Position numbers and translations under genes: made by a program
The notes under the pieces: generated by a model
The model's database searches: none
What the model was told of the DNA's origin: nothing
The model's input: only the letters and a program-made list of their open reading frames with translations
NCBI RefSeq assembly: GCF_003172935.1
Contig: NZ_QGKS01000195.1
Span: 1-41,170 of the forward strand
DNA from: Micromonospora sicca
GTDB taxonomy: Bacteria; Actinomycetota; Actinomycetes; Mycobacteriales; Micromonosporaceae
Direction: 5' to 3'
Length of the DNA: 41,170 nucleotides
Shown here: piece by piece, positions 40,406 to 41,170 of the stretch
How positions within the stretch are numbered: position 1 is the stretch's first letter
Layout: each line of letters starts with the position of its first letter

Positions 40406-40951
40406 ATGGCCGCCATCTGCGTGTTCTGCGCGTCCTCCCGCACCCTCGACCCACGCTGGCTGGACCTCGCCGCCGAGACCGGCGCCGAGCTGGCCCGGCG
40501 CGGGCACACCCTGGTCAGCGGCGGCGGCTGCGTCGGGATGATGGGGGCGGTGGCGGACGGCGCGCGCTCCGCCGGCGGGTACACCCTCGGGGTGATCCCG
40601 CAGGCGCTGGTGGACCTGGAGGTCGCCGACCTGGCCTCCGACGAGCTGCTGATCACCGAGGGCATGGCCGGCCGCAAGACGCTGATGATCGACAAGTCGG
40701 ACGCGTTCATCACCCTGCCGGGCGGGCTCGGCACCCTGGACGAGCTGTTCGAGGTGTGGACCACCGCCACGCTCGCCATGCACGCCAAGCCGATGGTGCT
40801 GATCGACGCGGACGGCTTCTACCGCCCGTTGCTCGACTGGCTGGGCGGCCTGGCCGACCAGAACTTCCTCAAACCCGCCGGCCTGCACCTGCTCACGGTG
40901 GCCCGAACCGTCCCCGAGGCCCTCGACATCCTCGAATCCCGCCTTACCTGA
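40406..40951 (+). CDS. second LOG/TIGR00730 family protein
   Basis: 181 residues, standard length. Core: AAICVFCASSRTLDPRW, HTLVSGGGCVGMMGAVADGA, LITEGMAGRKTLMIDKSDAFITLPGGLGTLDELFEVW (R-K, PGGxGTxxE), then GFYRPLLDWLGGLADQNFL. This is the shape of the LOG-type phosphoribohydrolase, unlike the extended first copy. The ATG directly follows the previous stop (TGAATG), so it is cotranscribed. Tandem copies of differing length suggest subfunctionalisation or a hetero-oligomer. Terminator-like repeat downstream. Confidence 0.92.
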   Translation: MAAICVFCASSRTLDPRWLDLAAETGAELARRGHTLVSGGGCVGMMGAVADGARSAGGYTLGVIPQALVDLEVADLASDELLITEGMAGRKTLMIDKSDAFITLPGGLGTLDELFEVWTTATLAMHAKPMVLIDADGFYRPLLDWLGGLADQNFLKPAGLHLLTVARTVPEALDILESRLT

Positions 40952-40971
40952 CGCCAGCCCCGCCGCCGCTC

Positions 40972-41026
40972 GATCATGAAGTTGTCGTCGTCGATGCCGG
41001 CGTGTCGGGGCGACAAACTCATGATC
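40972..41026. terminator. long inverted repeat after the LOG pair
   Basis: GATCATGAAGTTGTCG (40972-40987) and CGACAAACTCATGATC (41011-41026) pair over 8 bp, two mismatches, then 6 bp, with a 23-nt loop. It lies 20 bp after the second LOG stop codon. Same arm family as the repeat after dapE. Confidence 0.75.
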
Positions 41027-41095
41027 AACGTGAGTTGGGCGCGAGGGTGAGATGGTGTCGCGGGAGGTGTCGTACGGGCGTGGTGGGATGAGCTG

Positions 41096-41170
41096 ATGCA
41101 GGCGTACCGGCTGGTGCGTCGGCCTGGCGAGGCGGTCCGGGGGGACGGGCCGTCCGGCGGGGCGGCGCAC
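41096..41170 (+). CDS. start of an unidentified gene, cut by the window end
   Basis: From ATG 41096 the frame is open to the window edge (25 codons: MQAYRLVRRPGEAV, then Gly/Ala-rich). A GGTGGGATGAG ribosome binding site-like sequence and a TACGGG box lie upstream. The N-terminus alone does not identify a family. A helicase or other large actinobacterial protein is possible, but I do not claim it. Confidence 0.45.
   Translation, partial: MQAYRLVRRPGEAVRGDGPSGGAAH

Noticed and set aside
1..41170. CRISPR arrays, tRNA and rRNA genes, complete insertion sequences
   Set aside because: I saw no regularly spaced repeats, cloverleaf-like genes, rRNA-like sequence or intact transposase.

Overview
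The window is a high-GC actinomycete chromosome segment, most likely from Micromonospora or a close relative in the Micromonosporaceae. The evidence is very strong G/C preference at third codon positions, frequent GTG starts, a mycothiol gene (mshB), an Rv0428c-type SH3+GNAT protein, a three-gene succinate dehydrogenase with one membrane subunit, and many genes preceded by a TANNNT box 6-8 nt before the start codon (leaderless transcription). The genus is an inference. No rRNA, tRNA or CRISPR array was found.

Layout. 1-3.4 kb: an Ada/AlkA alkylation-repair protein cut by the window edge, joined in frame to a remnant of an ECF sigma factor; an unknown gene; an EamA exporter divergent from a MarR regulator across a palindrome. 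3.5-4.3 kb: an S51-type peptidase. 4.25-7.0 kb: a tightly coupled leftward six-gene operon with a YbaB-like protein, a WXG100-like protein, a CpnT-N-like membrane protein, a DEDDh exonuclease, a nucleotidyltransferase and a small acidic protein. I read this as an undescribed split version of a type VII-linked polymorphic toxin locus, and it is the most interesting part of the window. 7.1-10.6 kb: ychF, then an accessory patch with an integrase remnant, a MazG-like gene, a doubtful orphan gene and an ArsR/cation-efflux pair. 10.6-13.4 kb: small housekeeping or unknown genes (DUF1579-like, methyltransferase, PH-domain, pterin dehydratase-like, MutT). 13.4-17.2 kb: sdhCAB. 17.5-20.9 kb: tldD-tldE and a Uma2-type gene. 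21.2-27.2 kb: a complete peptide ABC transporter in the order D-F-C-B-A, closed by a 17-bp-stem terminator. 27.3-32.5 kb: an S9 peptidase divergent from mshB and two membrane-protein genes, then the GNAT protein. 32.6-39.2 kb: an amino-acid and cell-wall precursor group (fdxA, dapC, tyrA, a SIMPL protein, a kinase, a sugar acetyltransferase, dapD, dapE). 39.2-41.2 kb: a small basic protein, two tandem LOG-family proteins and the start of another gene.

How it works together. dapD, dapC and dapE encode three successive steps of the succinylase branch of meso-diaminopimelate/lysine synthesis. dapD and dapE diverge from one 24-bp gap whose central 10-bp palindrome supplies a -10 box to each strand. 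sdhCAB feeds electrons to the quinone pool. The opp operon imports peptides, and TldD/E and the peptidases may process peptides. mshB makes a mycothiol precursor. Several gene ends are marked by long near-perfect inverted repeats with CGATCA/CATGATC outer arms, which look like one genome-wide terminator-like repeat family.
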